The position numbers were made by a program, and so were the translations under genes. DNA of 64,000 nt. It comes from Streptomyces sp. NBC_01707. Lineage in GTDB: Bacteria > Actinomycetota > Actinomycetes > Streptomycetales > Streptomycetaceae. The number at the start of each line of letters is the position of its first letter. Position 1 is the first letter of the stretch. Below, piece by piece: positions 8,158-16,311 of this stretch. The stretch lies in the NCBI RefSeq assembly GCF_041438805.1, contig NZ_CP109190.1, forward strand, positions 1,178,001 to 1,242,000, in the 5' to 3' direction. Below the pieces are notes generated by a model. That model ran no database searches and was not told the DNA's origin. It saw only the letters and a program-made list of their open reading frames with translations.

Positions 8158-9000
8158 ATGGCAACTCGACCGGGAAAGGCACGCGGATGGGGCCACGCCC
8201 GACGCGCGGCGAACAGCACAGCGGTCTCGGCCGCGGCCCGTGCGGGTTTCGTCGCCCGCGGGGTCATCTACGTACTGATAGGTGTCCTCTCGCTTCGGAT
8301 CGCGTTCTCCGACGGCGGTGGAGAACAGGCGGACCGCGGCGGCGCGATCGCCGAGATCGCCGAGAAGCCCTTCGGTACCGTTCTGCTCTGGCTGCTCGGC
8401 ACAGCCCTCGCGGGCATGGCCCTGTGGCGGCTGTCCGAAGCCGCCTTCGGGCAGGCGGGCCCGGACGGCAAGAAGGCGAGTAAGAGGGCGATGGCCGCCG
8501 GCCGTTTCGTCTTCTACGGATTCGTCTCGTACTCCGTGCTGTCCTACGCTGCCGGGGACAAGGGCAGCGGCAGCGGCAGCTCCGACAAGAACTCCCAGGA
8601 CGTCACGGCGAAAGCACTGGACTGGCCCGGCGGGGAGTGGATCGTCGCCGTCGCCGGTATCGCGGTGGTCGCAGCCGGTGGTTGGATCGCGGTGAGGGCG
8701 ATCATGCACAAGTTCCATGAGCACCTGAAGATGTTCGAGATGTCCAAGAAGGCCCGCAAGGCGATCAACTTCCTCGGGGTGTTCGGCGGGGCTTCCCGCG
8801 GCATCGTCTTCGCTGTCGCGGGCGCCTTCGCTGTCGCGGCAGCTGTCCAGCACGAGCCCGGCAAGGCCAAGGGCATGGACGACACCCTGCGCTCCTTCAC
8901 GGAGACCCCTGCCGGGCCCTGGCTGCTGGCGCTGATCGCAGTCGGTCTCGGGGCTTTCGGGGCCTTCTCCTGGGCCAATGCCCGCTGGCGCAAGGTCTGA
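8158..9000 (+). CDS. DUF1206 domain integral membrane protein
   Basis: The product has about 280 residues. It shows the triple repeat of DUF1206, each repeat with two membrane segments: RAGFVARGVIYVLIGVLSLR, GRFVFYGFVSYSVLSYAAG and GGASRGIVFAVAGAFAVAAA begin them. This gives six transmembrane helices in all. Loops contain a Gly/Ser stretch and a Lys-rich cytoplasmic segment (HKFHEHLKMFEMSKKARKA). The function of the family is unknown. Two in-frame ATGs (8131 and 8158) are possible; I chose the inner one, which gives an N-terminus of normal length. A hairpin 55 bp after the stop probably ends transcription. Confidence 0.85.
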   Translation: MATRPGKARGWGHARRAANSTAVSAAARAGFVARGVIYVLIGVLSLRIAFSDGGGEQADRGGAIAEIAEKPFGTVLLWLLGTALAGMALWRLSEAAFGQAGPDGKKASKRAMAAGRFVFYGFVSYSVLSYAAGDKGSGSGSSDKNSQDVTAKALDWPGGEWIVAVAGIAVVAAGGWIAVRAIMHKFHEHLKMFEMSKKARKAINFLGVFGGASRGIVFAVAGAFAVAAAVQHEPGKAKGMDDTLRSFTETPAGPWLLALIAVGLGAFGAFSWANARWRKV

Positions 9001-9348
9001 CCGGCGGGCGGTGCATCCGTGCGGTACGCGGAGTAGCTGAAAGGAATTCATCCGCCCCCTTCGGCAACCCGAAGGGGGCTCTCCGACACCGGTGGCGGCG
9101 AGCTCACCCGGCACGGCTACGGTCACGACGACTGTGACGCGCCGCGGACACAGCACGTGCCGGTGGTCGCCGATGACCTCGGCCATGGCGCGGTGGTCAC
9201 GCCCTGACCGAGGCCTTGCACCACCGATCCCGCAGGTTCCTCCTGCGGGCGAGCCGGTATCGGGTGCGGTGCGCGACGCGCAACGTCCGGCCTCACCCTT
9301 GATCGACCACACCTGGCCGACTCGTCAGCGGGCCCGCGGCGGTGCAGT
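9001..9348. other. Intergenic stretch with a terminator, no gene seen
   Basis: Apart from the hairpin at 9055-9078 I find no supported feature. Presumably it holds the promoter of the phosphatase gene. Confidence 0.5.
9055..9078 (+). terminator. Hairpin terminator after DUF1206 gene
   Basis: A 10-bp perfect stem, CCCCCTTCGG (9055-9064) with CCGAAGGGGG (9069-9078), encloses the loop CAAC. It sits 55 bp downstream of the DUF1206 stop codon. Confidence 0.75.
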
Positions 9349-10506
9349 GTGGAAGATGTGGGCCTAAAGGGAGGTGTCACGGGTCTGCGGGAGTCATGGC
9401 GGCCGGGCCGTGCGCTCCTGGCGGTTCCCGTCGCGCTCATCGTCGTGATCGCGACCGTGGACATCCTGCTCCCGAATGACATCTATCTGGGACCGCTGCT
9501 GGTCATCGCTCCCGCGATCACTTCCTCGTTCGAGGGCCCCGTACTGACCGGAGTCGTCGGGCTCCTGACCGTGGGGGCCCAGGCATTCATCGCCCTGCAC
9601 TCCGGCGTACTGACCTCCCGGAACGCTTTGGTCCAGATCGCCGCCCTGGCGATCCTCTCCGCCCTGACCGTGTTCTTCTGCCTGATACGCGAGCGGCACA
9701 TCCGACAGCTGGCCCGGGTGCGCTCGGTGGCCGAAACCACACAGAAGGTACTGCTGCGGCCGCTCCCGGACCGTATCGGCCCCCTGCGGATCGCCTCCTT
9801 GTACCTGGCCGCCGAGGACGAGGCCCAGATCGGAGGCGACCTGTACGCGGCCACCCGCGTCGAGGGCGGAACCCGCATGATGATCGGCGACGTGAGAGGC
9901 AAGGGCCTGGCCGCCATCGAAGAAGCCGCGCTCCTGCTCGGCGCCTTCCGCGAGGCCGCCCACCAGTACACCGGCCTGCCCGCACTCGCCGCAGCCCTCG
10001 ATCGGAGCGTCACCCGCTACCATGCCGACTTCGAGCCGGAGGATGGGGACGACACCGGGGAACGCTTCGTCACAGCACTGCTGCTGGAGATCCCCGAGGA
10101 TGGCCCTGTCAGCCGAATGACCAGCTGCGGCCATCCCGCGCCTCTGCTGCTCAGCCCAGGACACGCGGAATCCGTACCGAGTCGGCACCCGGCGCCCCCG
10201 CTGGGGATCGGCGACATGGGGCCGGCGGGCTACACCGTCGACATGTTCGACTTCGAGGCGGGAGACACCCTCCTCCTTTTCACCGACGGCGTCATCGAAG
10301 CGCGCGACCGACGCGGCGACTTCTACCCGCTCGCGGAACGCGCCGCCCAGTGGACGGAGAGCCCGCCGGAGACACTCCTGCACCAGTTGCGACGCGACCT
10401 CCTCGCCTATGTCGGCGGACGTCTGGGCGACGACGCCGCCATCATCGCGATCCACCGCAGCCCCGTCCCCTATCCGGAATACCGCCCCGAGGATCTCCTT
10501 TCCTGA
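9349..10506 (+). CDS. Membrane-anchored SpoIIE-type PP2C phosphatase
   Basis: The product has about 385 residues. Four hydrophobic stretches occupy residues 20-110 (ALLAVPVALIVVIATVDILL onward). They are followed by a PP2C/SpoIIE serine phosphatase domain with the metal-binding motifs QIGGDLYA, IGDVRGKG, SCGHPAPLLL, LFTDGVIEAR and GDDAAIIA. Such proteins typically dephosphorylate anti-sigma-factor antagonists or produce secondary signals in stress and development. GTG 9349 is the first usable start. An excellent Shine-Dalgarno sequence (AAAGGGAGGTG, 9366-9376) lies inside the frame, so translation could begin later, for example at CTG 9385. Confidence 0.9.
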   Translation: MEDVGLKGGVTGLRESWRPGRALLAVPVALIVVIATVDILLPNDIYLGPLLVIAPAITSSFEGPVLTGVVGLLTVGAQAFIALHSGVLTSRNALVQIAALAILSALTVFFCLIRERHIRQLARVRSVAETTQKVLLRPLPDRIGPLRIASLYLAAEDEAQIGGDLYAATRVEGGTRMMIGDVRGKGLAAIEEAALLLGAFREAAHQYTGLPALAAALDRSVTRYHADFEPEDGDDTGERFVTALLLEIPEDGPVSRMTSCGHPAPLLLSPGHAESVPSRHPAPPLGIGDMGPAGYTVDMFDFEAGDTLLLFTDGVIEARDRRGDFYPLAERAAQWTESPPETLLHQLRRDLLAYVGGRLGDDAAIIAIHRSPVPYPEYRPEDLLS

Positions 10507-10660
10507 CGGCTTTTCGTAGCGGCTCCGGAGGAACCAGTACCAATGGACGCCGGCGGGAGCGATGCCGACAACGGCGCTCTTCCGCCGCACCCGCATGTCC
10601 GTGACACTGGCGCAGTTCGCGTCATCCACTGCACTGCGACAGGTCCGTGAAAGGACGAAA

Positions 10661-11428
10661 ATGGCTCCTTCCCGCTCCTTTTCCCGCTTTCCGCACTCGT
10701 TCGACCGCCGTACGGCGCTGCGCGGGACGCTGGCCGCCGGTATCGGTGTCGTGATCGGGCCCGTCCTGCTGTCGGGGGCCGCGCAGGCGTACTCCTGGTC
10801 ACGCACCCTGAACCAGGGGGCCACCGGCGCGGACGTGACCGAACTGCAGATCAGAGTCGCCGGGTGGGCCGCGGACAGCGCAAGCCAGACCCGGGTGGCC
10901 ATCGACGGCAACTTCGGTGCCGGCACCGCGGCGGCGGTCCGCCGGTTCCAGGCGGCCTACGGACTCACCGCCGACGGCAGCGCCGGGCCCGCAACCCAGT
11001 CGCAGCTCAACGCTCTCGAGCAGTCGGACGGTTCGACCGTGCACTTCGACTTCAGCGAGTTCACCGACCGGATCAGCGGCACCTTCTCCGGCGGCAAGCT
11101 GGGCGCGGCCGACGTCAAGGAGAACGTCCGCCGCGCGATGTACAAGCTGGAGGCGCTGCGCAAGAAGCTCGGCAACGTCCCCATCACGGTCAATTCCGGC
11201 TTCCGCAGCATCGCGCACAACGCCGACGTCGGCGGCGCCAGCGACAGCATGCACCTGTACGGCACGGCGGCCGACCTTGCCGTCTCCGGAGTGCCCAACA
11301 AGACCGTGTACCAGAAGGCGGAGACCTCGGGCTTCTCCGGCCTGGAGACCTACACCGCGGACCACCAGCACGTCGACAGCCGGGCGGACCTCGGCCGGGC
11401 CTGGTGGTGGGAGAACGGCACCGTCTAG
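10661..11428 (+). CDS. Tat-exported zinc D-Ala-D-Ala carboxypeptidase with peptidoglycan-binding domain
   Basis: This 255-residue protein starts at ATG 10661 with AAGGA six bases upstream. Residues 1-45 are a signal peptide with a twin-arginine motif (FDRRTALRG) and an AQA cleavage site. A peptidoglycan-binding domain follows (LNQGATGADVTELQ to GPATQSQLNAL). The C-terminal peptidase M15 domain has zinc ligands His and Asp in DSMHLYGTAADLA and His in DHQHVD. It should trim terminal D-Ala from cell-wall peptides outside the membrane. It closely resembles the Streptomyces albus G-type carboxypeptidases. Confidence 0.9.
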   Translation: MAPSRSFSRFPHSFDRRTALRGTLAAGIGVVIGPVLLSGAAQAYSWSRTLNQGATGADVTELQIRVAGWAADSASQTRVAIDGNFGAGTAAAVRRFQAAYGLTADGSAGPATQSQLNALEQSDGSTVHFDFSEFTDRISGTFSGGKLGAADVKENVRRAMYKLEALRKKLGNVPITVNSGFRSIAHNADVGGASDSMHLYGTAADLAVSGVPNKTVYQKAETSGFSGLETYTADHQHVDSRADLGRAWWWENGTV

Positions 11429-11732
11429 GAACATCGCGTCCTGAAGATCTTGTCGCTGGAGGGGTGTCCCGGTCGGGGATGCCCCTTCGCGGTTGTGCGG
11501 GGGTGGTGGCGAGGGCCAAGGTGCGGCCGGTGTGAGTGAGGCCGAGGTAGGTCAGTCGGCGAAGGTAGAGGGACGTCGGCGCCACCCCTTCGTCCCGGAC
11601 GTACGACGATGCGATGAGCGAGGGGGCCTCGACGACATCTTCACGGGGTGCCCGGGCCCCGGACGGCCACACCCACCCCGCCGGGCATGTCGAGACGGGC
11701 GCGGCGGGACGAGTGATGGCGCTGGTACGGCC
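11429..11732. other. Intergenic stretch, one hairpin, possible coding debris
   Basis: A hairpin at 11460-11486 follows the carboxypeptidase gene. On the minus strand around 11500-11620 a frame reads SLYLRRLTYLGLTHTGRTLA, which looks protein-like. I cannot assign it. Confidence 0.35.
11460..11486 (+). terminator. Imperfect hairpin after carboxypeptidase gene
   Basis: AGGGG and CCCCT arms enclose a TG/TG internal mismatch and an inner TCCC/GGGA stem with a short GGTCG loop. It lies about 30 bp after the stop codon. Confidence 0.5.
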
Positions 11733-12440
11733 TTACCAGGGGAAGGTGCCCTCCGCGTCGAAGAACCCTCCTGTGGGGCCGTCGGGACCGACCTGAGCCA
11801 TACGCACAATGATCTCGGCGCCCTGCTCGACGCTCTGGACTCCGGTGTTCCCGTTCAGGTCGGTCTTGGTGAAGCCGGGCTCCACTGCGTTGATCCGCAT
11901 GTTCGGGAACGCCTTCGCGTACTGCACCGTGATCGCGTTGACCGCTGTCTTCGACGCCGGGTAGGCCACGCCCGGGTATGCGTACGACGGGGTACCCGCC
12001 GCGGTGAGCCGAGTCAGCGAGGCCAGGCCGCTGCTGACGTTGACCACGATCGGGGCCTTTGAACGCTCGAGCAGCGGCAGAAACGCGTGCAGGACCCGCA
12101 CAGTGCCGAAGACGTTCGTCTCGAACGTGTTCCGCATGATGTCGGCGGTCACGTCCGCGGCACCGATCACGACGTTGCCGGCACCCCTTTCCTCGATGCC
12201 GGCATTGTTGATCAGTACGTCCAGCCCTCCGTCGGCCTCGATGGTCCTCGCCGCCGCTTCCACGGATGCGTCGCTGGTGGAGTCGAGCTGGACCAGCCGT
12301 ACGCCCAGCTGCTCGGCGGCACGGCGTCCGCGTTCGGCGTCCCGGCTTCCGATGTAGACGTTGTGGCCTGCGGCGGTGAGGCGGCGGGCGGTCTCGAAGC
12401 CGAGACCCTTGTTCGCTCCGGTGATCAGTGTCGTTGTCAT
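11733..12440 (-). CDS. SDR family oxidoreductase
   Basis: This 235-residue classical short-chain dehydrogenase has the cofactor motif TGANKGLG near the N-terminus, then LINNAG, VVNVSSGLASL with the catalytic Ser, and YPGVAYPASKTAVN with the YxxxK dyad. Arg in IGSRD suggests NADP preference. The substrate is unknown. It is divergent from an XRE/MmyB-type regulator 101 bp away, with an inverted repeat between them, so that regulator probably controls it. Confidence 0.9.
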   Translation of the reverse strand: MTTTLITGANKGLGFETARRLTAAGHNVYIGSRDAERGRRAAEQLGVRLVQLDSTSDASVEAAARTIEADGGLDVLINNAGIEERGAGNVVIGAADVTADIMRNTFETNVFGTVRVLHAFLPLLERSKAPIVVNVSSGLASLTRLTAAGTPSYAYPGVAYPASKTAVNAITVQYAKAFPNMRINAVEPGFTKTDLNGNTGVQSVEQGAEIIVRMAQVGPDGPTGGFFDAEGTFPW

Positions 12441-12485
12441 GCCTCCAGGCTGCGGCTGAGTGCCGGAGGCAGCCAGGCGTCCCGC

Positions 12486-12512
12486 CTTCCTGGGACTGCC
12501 GGTACCAGGAAG
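12486..12512. promoter_or_regulatory. Inverted repeat between SDR and XRE genes
   Basis: CTTCCTGG (12486-12493) and CCAGGAAG (12505-12512) are perfect inverted arms with an 11-base spacer, in the divergent promoter region. It is a plausible operator for the adjacent XRE regulator. Confidence 0.55.
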
Positions 12513-12541
12513 TTCCGTGTGCGGCGGTGCACAGTGGTGAC

Positions 12542-13372
12542 ATGGCGAGCACGGATTTCGGGCGCACGGTACGGCGCTGGCGCGACCGGGTCTCCCCGGA
12601 GGCGGCCGGGCTGACTGCAGGTGGCCATCGGCGCGCGGCGGGACTGCGCCGGGAGGAGCTGGCCCTGCTGGCCGGAATCTCCGTCGACTATGTGACCCGC
12701 CTGGAACAGGGCCGGGCGACCAACCCCTCGGAGCAGGTGGTCGAGGCCCTGGGGCGCGCCCTTCGCCTCTCGGCGACCGAGCGCGAGCACCTGTTCCACG
12801 TCGCCGGGCTCGTACCCCCGGGGCAGGGCACGGTGCCCGCCTACATCACCCCGAGCGTGCACCGGATGCTGGACCGGCTGACCGGGACGCCCGTCGCGGT
12901 CTTCGACGCGGCGTGGACGCAGCTGTTGGCCAACCCCCTGTACACGGCGCTGATGGGCGAACGGCACGGCCGGGAGCGCAACGGCGCATGGCGCGCCTTC
13001 CTCGGGTCGGGTGATCGCGTCCGCTACACAGCGCAGTCCCGGGGCGCGATGGAGACCGCGGTCGTCGCAGACCTGCGCACGACTGCCGGCCGTTACCCGG
13101 ATGACCAGCAACTGCGGCGTCTGGTCGCGGAGTTGCGCACGAACAGTGAACGGTTCGCCGAACTGTGGGATGCGGGCGCCCTGGGTCGGCACGAGGCCGC
13201 GAGCAAGACCATCGATCACCCGCAGGTGGGCTCCCTGACGCTGGACTGCGATGTGCTCAGCGTGGCGGGCAGCGACCTGCGCATCATGATCTACACGGCT
13301 GAGCCCGGCACCCAGGACGCCGAACGCCTGGAGCTCCTCGCCGTCCTCGGCACCCAGACGCTCGTCGGATAG
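12542..13372 (+). CDS. XRE family regulator with MmyB-like ligand domain
   Basis: The 276-residue protein has an N-terminal helix-turn-helix (GHRRAAGLRREELALLAGIS, then VDYVTRLEQGRATNPSEQVV). A C-terminal MmyB-like PAS-type domain follows (TPVAVFDAAWTQLLANPLYT to LRIMIYTAEPGTQDAERLEL). Streptomyces carries many of these, and they usually sit divergent from an oxidoreductase gene they regulate, as here with the SDR gene. Known MmyB domains can bind fatty acids or other small ligands. The decayed gene at 29.8-30.3 kb is of the same family. Confidence 0.9.
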   Translation: MASTDFGRTVRRWRDRVSPEAAGLTAGGHRRAAGLRREELALLAGISVDYVTRLEQGRATNPSEQVVEALGRALRLSATEREHLFHVAGLVPPGQGTVPAYITPSVHRMLDRLTGTPVAVFDAAWTQLLANPLYTALMGERHGRERNGAWRAFLGSGDRVRYTAQSRGAMETAVVADLRTTAGRYPDDQQLRRLVAELRTNSERFAELWDAGALGRHEAASKTIDHPQVGSLTLDCDVLSVAGSDLRIMIYTAEPGTQDAERLELLAVLGTQTLVG

Positions 13373-13538
13373 CCGCTCTGCCGCAACCACTACTGCCTCG
13401 CGGCCACCGTCCTCATGCCACCGGCCTGCGGAGGGGGAGACAAGGTGAGTCATCCCGGGGAACGGAACCCCTGCCCGCCTTGCAGCTCCGTTCGAGCCAC
13501 GGGCCGGACAGTGGGCGCCACCGTGAGCGCGAAGTTTC

Positions 13539-14210
13539 CTACTTGTCGTGCTGTCGGCGCACCATCTCCGTGATCCAGACGGGCGCGAACGGAGACGTAC
13601 AGCCCGGTGACGTCGGGTAGTCCTTGAGCACCTCCAGGCGCTCACCGATGTCGATTGCGCGGGTGCGGTACTCGGCGTGCTCGATCCCGATCTGAGCCAG
13701 GCAGTGGTTCAACGCCCACTGCAGGCGACCCGGGGCGTCCTTCATCTCCGCCTCGATGACATCGAGCAGTCCTGCGAGGTCGAGGCCCTCCGGCTTCTTC
13801 GCCACGCGTTCGGTGGTCAGCGCCCAGCCGGCACTCGCGACCACTGGATCCGGATCGGCGGACCAGGCCCGGCGCAGATCCTCGGAGTGCGGGTTCTTCT
13901 TCACCACGTAGTTCACGAGCCAGTCGTGCACCTTGGGTGTGCGCGCTTCGCGCAACATGACATCCAACTCGTCACGCTCGAAGGCCTTCGGGCGGCAGAT
14001 CAGGATCGCCAGCAGTCTCGCCGCGGTGTCATCCGTCTCCCAGAGCCGGCTCGCGAGTTCCTGCTGCGTCTTGAGCCGCTTCGCGAGCGCGCGCAGTTTG
14101 CTGAGGTTCACACCGTGATCGTCACCGTGTTTCTCGTTCACCTCGCGTGTCCTCGGGTCCTCGAGCTCGGCCAGCTCGGCCATCACCTCGGCCACCGTCG
14201 TCTCGGCCAC
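13539..14210 (-). CDS. DNA alkylation repair-like (AlkD/HEAT) protein
   Basis: The 223-residue protein starts at GTG 14210, preceded by a good AGGAGG. The helical HEAT-like pattern is that of the DNA alkylation repair family: DPRTREVNEKHGDDHGVNLS, LRALAKRLKTQQELASRLWE, LICRPKAFERDELDVMLREA, VHDWLVNYVVKKN, and ALNHCLAQIGIEHAEYRTRA. AlkC/AlkD proteins remove bulky alkylated bases, but many actinobacterial relatives are uncharacterised and may not be glycosylases. The frame is open further upstream, but that extension has no family similarity. Confidence 0.8.
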   Translation of the reverse strand: MAETTVAEVMAELAELEDPRTREVNEKHGDDHGVNLSKLRALAKRLKTQQELASRLWETDDTAARLLAILICRPKAFERDELDVMLREARTPKVHDWLVNYVVKKNPHSEDLRRAWSADPDPVVASAGWALTTERVAKKPEGLDLAGLLDVIEAEMKDAPGRLQWALNHCLAQIGIEHAEYRTRAIDIGERLEVLKDYPTSPGCTSPFAPVWITEMVRRQHDK

Positions 14211-14670
14211 CTCAGCCTCCTGTCCGTCATGTGCGCGATGCAGCCTACGACGGACGTCTGCCTCCTGTCGTACACGCCGGTTCGGCGGCGGCAACCGACA
14301 GGAACCGCCGATCCTCATGGCCTTCCCCCGAATGCGCACAGCTTGATGTCGATCGAGGTCCCGGCGTGCTACCTGTACCGCGACCCAGCAGGTGTGCCCG
14401 TGCATCCCGAGCCACCGTGCGATGGCCGATACCGTGCCGGCGCCGAGCCGCAACATGCTGACCGCCCGCTCCACCACCTGCTGGTGGGCGTGGTGGCGCA
14501 AAGTCGTGCTCAGTGACGCGCGCGAGCCGCGCCCTCGGTTCGGTGGCTCGTTCACCGCCGATCCTGTAAGGCCTCGCTCCGTCTCGCCCTCGCGTCACGA
14601 CGTGGACCCGGACGACGCAAGGCGGCTCACCAGGCTCATGTACGAGAGCCCAAAAAAAATCGGACGGCGA
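14211..14670. other. Gap with possible coding remnant
   Basis: On the minus strand at about 14330-14520 a frame gives a helical, HTH-like peptide (VVERAVSMLRLGAGTVSAIA). It runs in frame into the AlkD-like gene but is not part of that family. I see no start signal for it and treat it as unassigned debris. Confidence 0.3.
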
Positions 14671-14697
14671 TGTCGAGAACCCGTGACCGGCTCCGTC
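14671..14697 (+). promoter_or_regulatory. Predicted ECF42-type promoter
   Basis: TGTCGA (14671-14676) and CGTC (14694-14697), 17 bases apart, match the -35 and -10 elements I recall for ECF42 sigma factors (TGTCGA and CGA/TC, from work on S. venezuelae). It lies 53 bp upstream of the DGPF gene, where an autoregulated promoter is expected. A run of eight A residues lies just upstream (14652-14659). Confidence 0.65.
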
Positions 14698-14749
14698 CCC
14701 GCAGTGAACGCGACCACAATGGGTCGCACCAGCACCGAGGAGAAACACG

Positions 14750-15157
14750 ATGGCCAAGTACCTGCTGCTCAAGCACTACCGCGGCGCCCCGGCGTCGGTC
14801 AACGACGCGCCGATGGACCAGTGGAAGCCGGAGGAGATCTCGGCCCACGTGCAGTACATGAACGACTTCGCGGCCCGGCTGGAGCAGACCGGCGAGTTCG
14901 TCGACAGCCAGGCGCTCGCCCCCGGCGGCACGTTCGTCCGGTACGACGGTGAGGGACGCCCGCCGGTCACCGACGGTCCGTTCGCCGAGACCAAGGACCT
15001 CATCGCCGGTTGGATGGTGATCGACGTCGACAGCTACGAGCGCGCCGTCGAACTGGCCGGGGAGCTGTCGGCCGCCCCAGGGGCGGGCGGCAAACCGATC
15101 CACGAGTGGCTCGAGCTGCGCCCGTTCCTGGGCTCGCACTGCACCATCTCGGAGTGA
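14750..15157 (+). CDS. DGPF/YCII-domain protein, partner of ECF42 sigma factor
   Basis: This 135-residue protein starts MAKYLLLKHYRGAPASVNDA and carries the diagnostic DGPFAETKD motif (DGPF at residues 75-78) followed by GWMVIDVDSYERAVELAGEL. DGPF proteins are the conserved partners of ECF42 sigma factors. Their role is not known, but an enzymatic or sensing function has been suggested. The sigma gene begins 8 bp after its stop, or overlaps it if GTG 15154 is used. An ECF42-type promoter sits upstream. GAGG precedes the ATG. Confidence 0.9.
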   Translation: MAKYLLLKHYRGAPASVNDAPMDQWKPEEISAHVQYMNDFAARLEQTGEFVDSQALAPGGTFVRYDGEGRPPVTDGPFAETKDLIAGWMVIDVDSYERAVELAGELSAAPGAGGKPIHEWLELRPFLGSHCTISE

Positions 15158-15165
15158 CCTCGCCG

Positions 15166-16311
15166 ATGCACGAGGCCCTGATCCGGAGCCTCACGCCGGG
15201 CGTGCTCGCCCTCCTCGTCCGCCGCGGAGCCGACTTCGCGGCGGCCGAGGACGCCGTACAGGACGCGCTGGTCGAGGCAGTCCGCGTCTGGCCGGCCGAC
15301 CCACCGCGGGATGCGAAGGGCTGGCTGGTCACCGTGGCCTGGCGCAAGTTCCTTGACGCCACCCGCTCGGATGCCGCCCGTCGCCGGCGTGAGGACCTCG
15401 TCGGCGAGGAGCCGGCACCCGGGCCCGCGCCCGCGGCGGACGACACCCTCCAGCTGTACTTCCTTTGCGCCCACCCCTCGCTGACGCCGTCGTCCGCTGT
15501 CGCGCTCACGCTGCGCGCGGTGGGCGGGCTCACCACCCGCCAGATCGCCCAGGCCTATCTGGTGCCCGAGGCGACCATGGCGCAACGCATCAGCCGGGCC
15601 AAACGCACCGTCTCCGACGTGCGCCTCGACCAGCCCGGTGATGTCGCCACCGTGCTGCGCGTCCTCTACCTCGTCTTCAACGAGGGCTACTCCGGCGACG
15701 TCGACCTCGCCGCCGAGGCCATCCGCCTCACCCGGCAGCTCGCCGCCGCCATCGACCACCCCGAGGTCGCGGGGCTGCTCGCCCTCATGCTGCTCCACCA
15801 CGCCCGGCGCGCCGCGCGGACCGCGCCCGACGGCAGCCTCGTGCCGCTCGCCGAGCAGGACCGCGGCCGGTGGGACACGAAGTTGATCGCCGAGGGCGTC
15901 GGGATCCTCCAGACCGCCCTCGCCCGCGACCGGCTGGGCGAGTTCCAGGCCCAGGCAGCGATCGCAGCACTCCACGCCGACGCACCCACCGCCGACGAGA
16001 CCGACTGGGTACAGATCGTCGAGTGGTACGACGAGCTCACGCGCCTGACCGACAGTCCGGTCGTCCGGCTCAATCGCGCGGTGGCCGTCGGGGAGGCCGA
16101 CGGACCGCGCGCCGGCCTGGCGGCGCTCGCGGCGCTGGACGCCTCACTGCCCCGCCACGCCGCGGTGGCTGCGTACCTCCACGAGCGCGACGGCGACCTG
16201 GCGACGGCGGCACGGCTGTACGCCGAGGCGGCCCAAAAGGCACCCAACCTCGCCGAGCGCGACCACCTGACGCGCCAGGCCGCCCGGATCAATGCGCGTG
16301 GGTGTCGCTGA
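15166..16311 (+). CDS. ECF42-group RNA polymerase sigma factor with C-terminal TPR-like domain
   Basis: This 381-residue protein has region sigma-2 (DFAAAEDAVQDALVEAVRVW), sigma-4 (GLTTRQIAQAYLVPEATMAQ RIS) and a long C-terminal domain (LRVLYLVFNEGYSGDVDLAA to AAQKAPNLAERDHLTRQAAR). The NEGY motif and TPR-like extension define ECF42; this domain replaces an anti-sigma factor as the regulatory element. It forms an operon with the DGPF gene. ATG 15166 is used; GTG 15154, overlapping the previous stop, is in frame and possible. Damaged IS5 sequence begins right after the stop codon, so the downstream region is not original. Confidence 0.9.
   Translation: MHEALIRSLTPGVLALLVRRGADFAAAEDAVQDALVEAVRVWPADPPRDAKGWLVTVAWRKFLDATRSDAARRRREDLVGEEPAPGPAPAADDTLQLYFLCAHPSLTPSSAVALTLRAVGGLTTRQIAQAYLVPEATMAQRISRAKRTVSDVRLDQPGDVATVLRVLYLVFNEGYSGDVDLAAEAIRLTRQLAAAIDHPEVAGLLALMLLHHARRAARTAPDGSLVPLAEQDRGRWDTKLIAEGVGILQTALARDRLGEFQAQAAIAALHADAPTADETDWVQIVEWYDELTRLTDSPVVRLNRAVAVGEADGPRAGLAALAALDASLPRHAAVAAYLHERDGDLATAARLYAEAAQKAPNLAERDHLTRQAARINARGCR

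Noticed and set aside
7195..9312. A 705-residue open frame antisense to the epimerase and DUF1206 genes
   Set aside because: It mirrors two well-supported genes and its composition is that of a GC-rich shadow frame with no recognisable domain.
9394..10926. Long minus-strand frame opposite the SpoIIE-type phosphatase
   Set aside because: Antisense shadow; the plus strand has all PP2C motifs.
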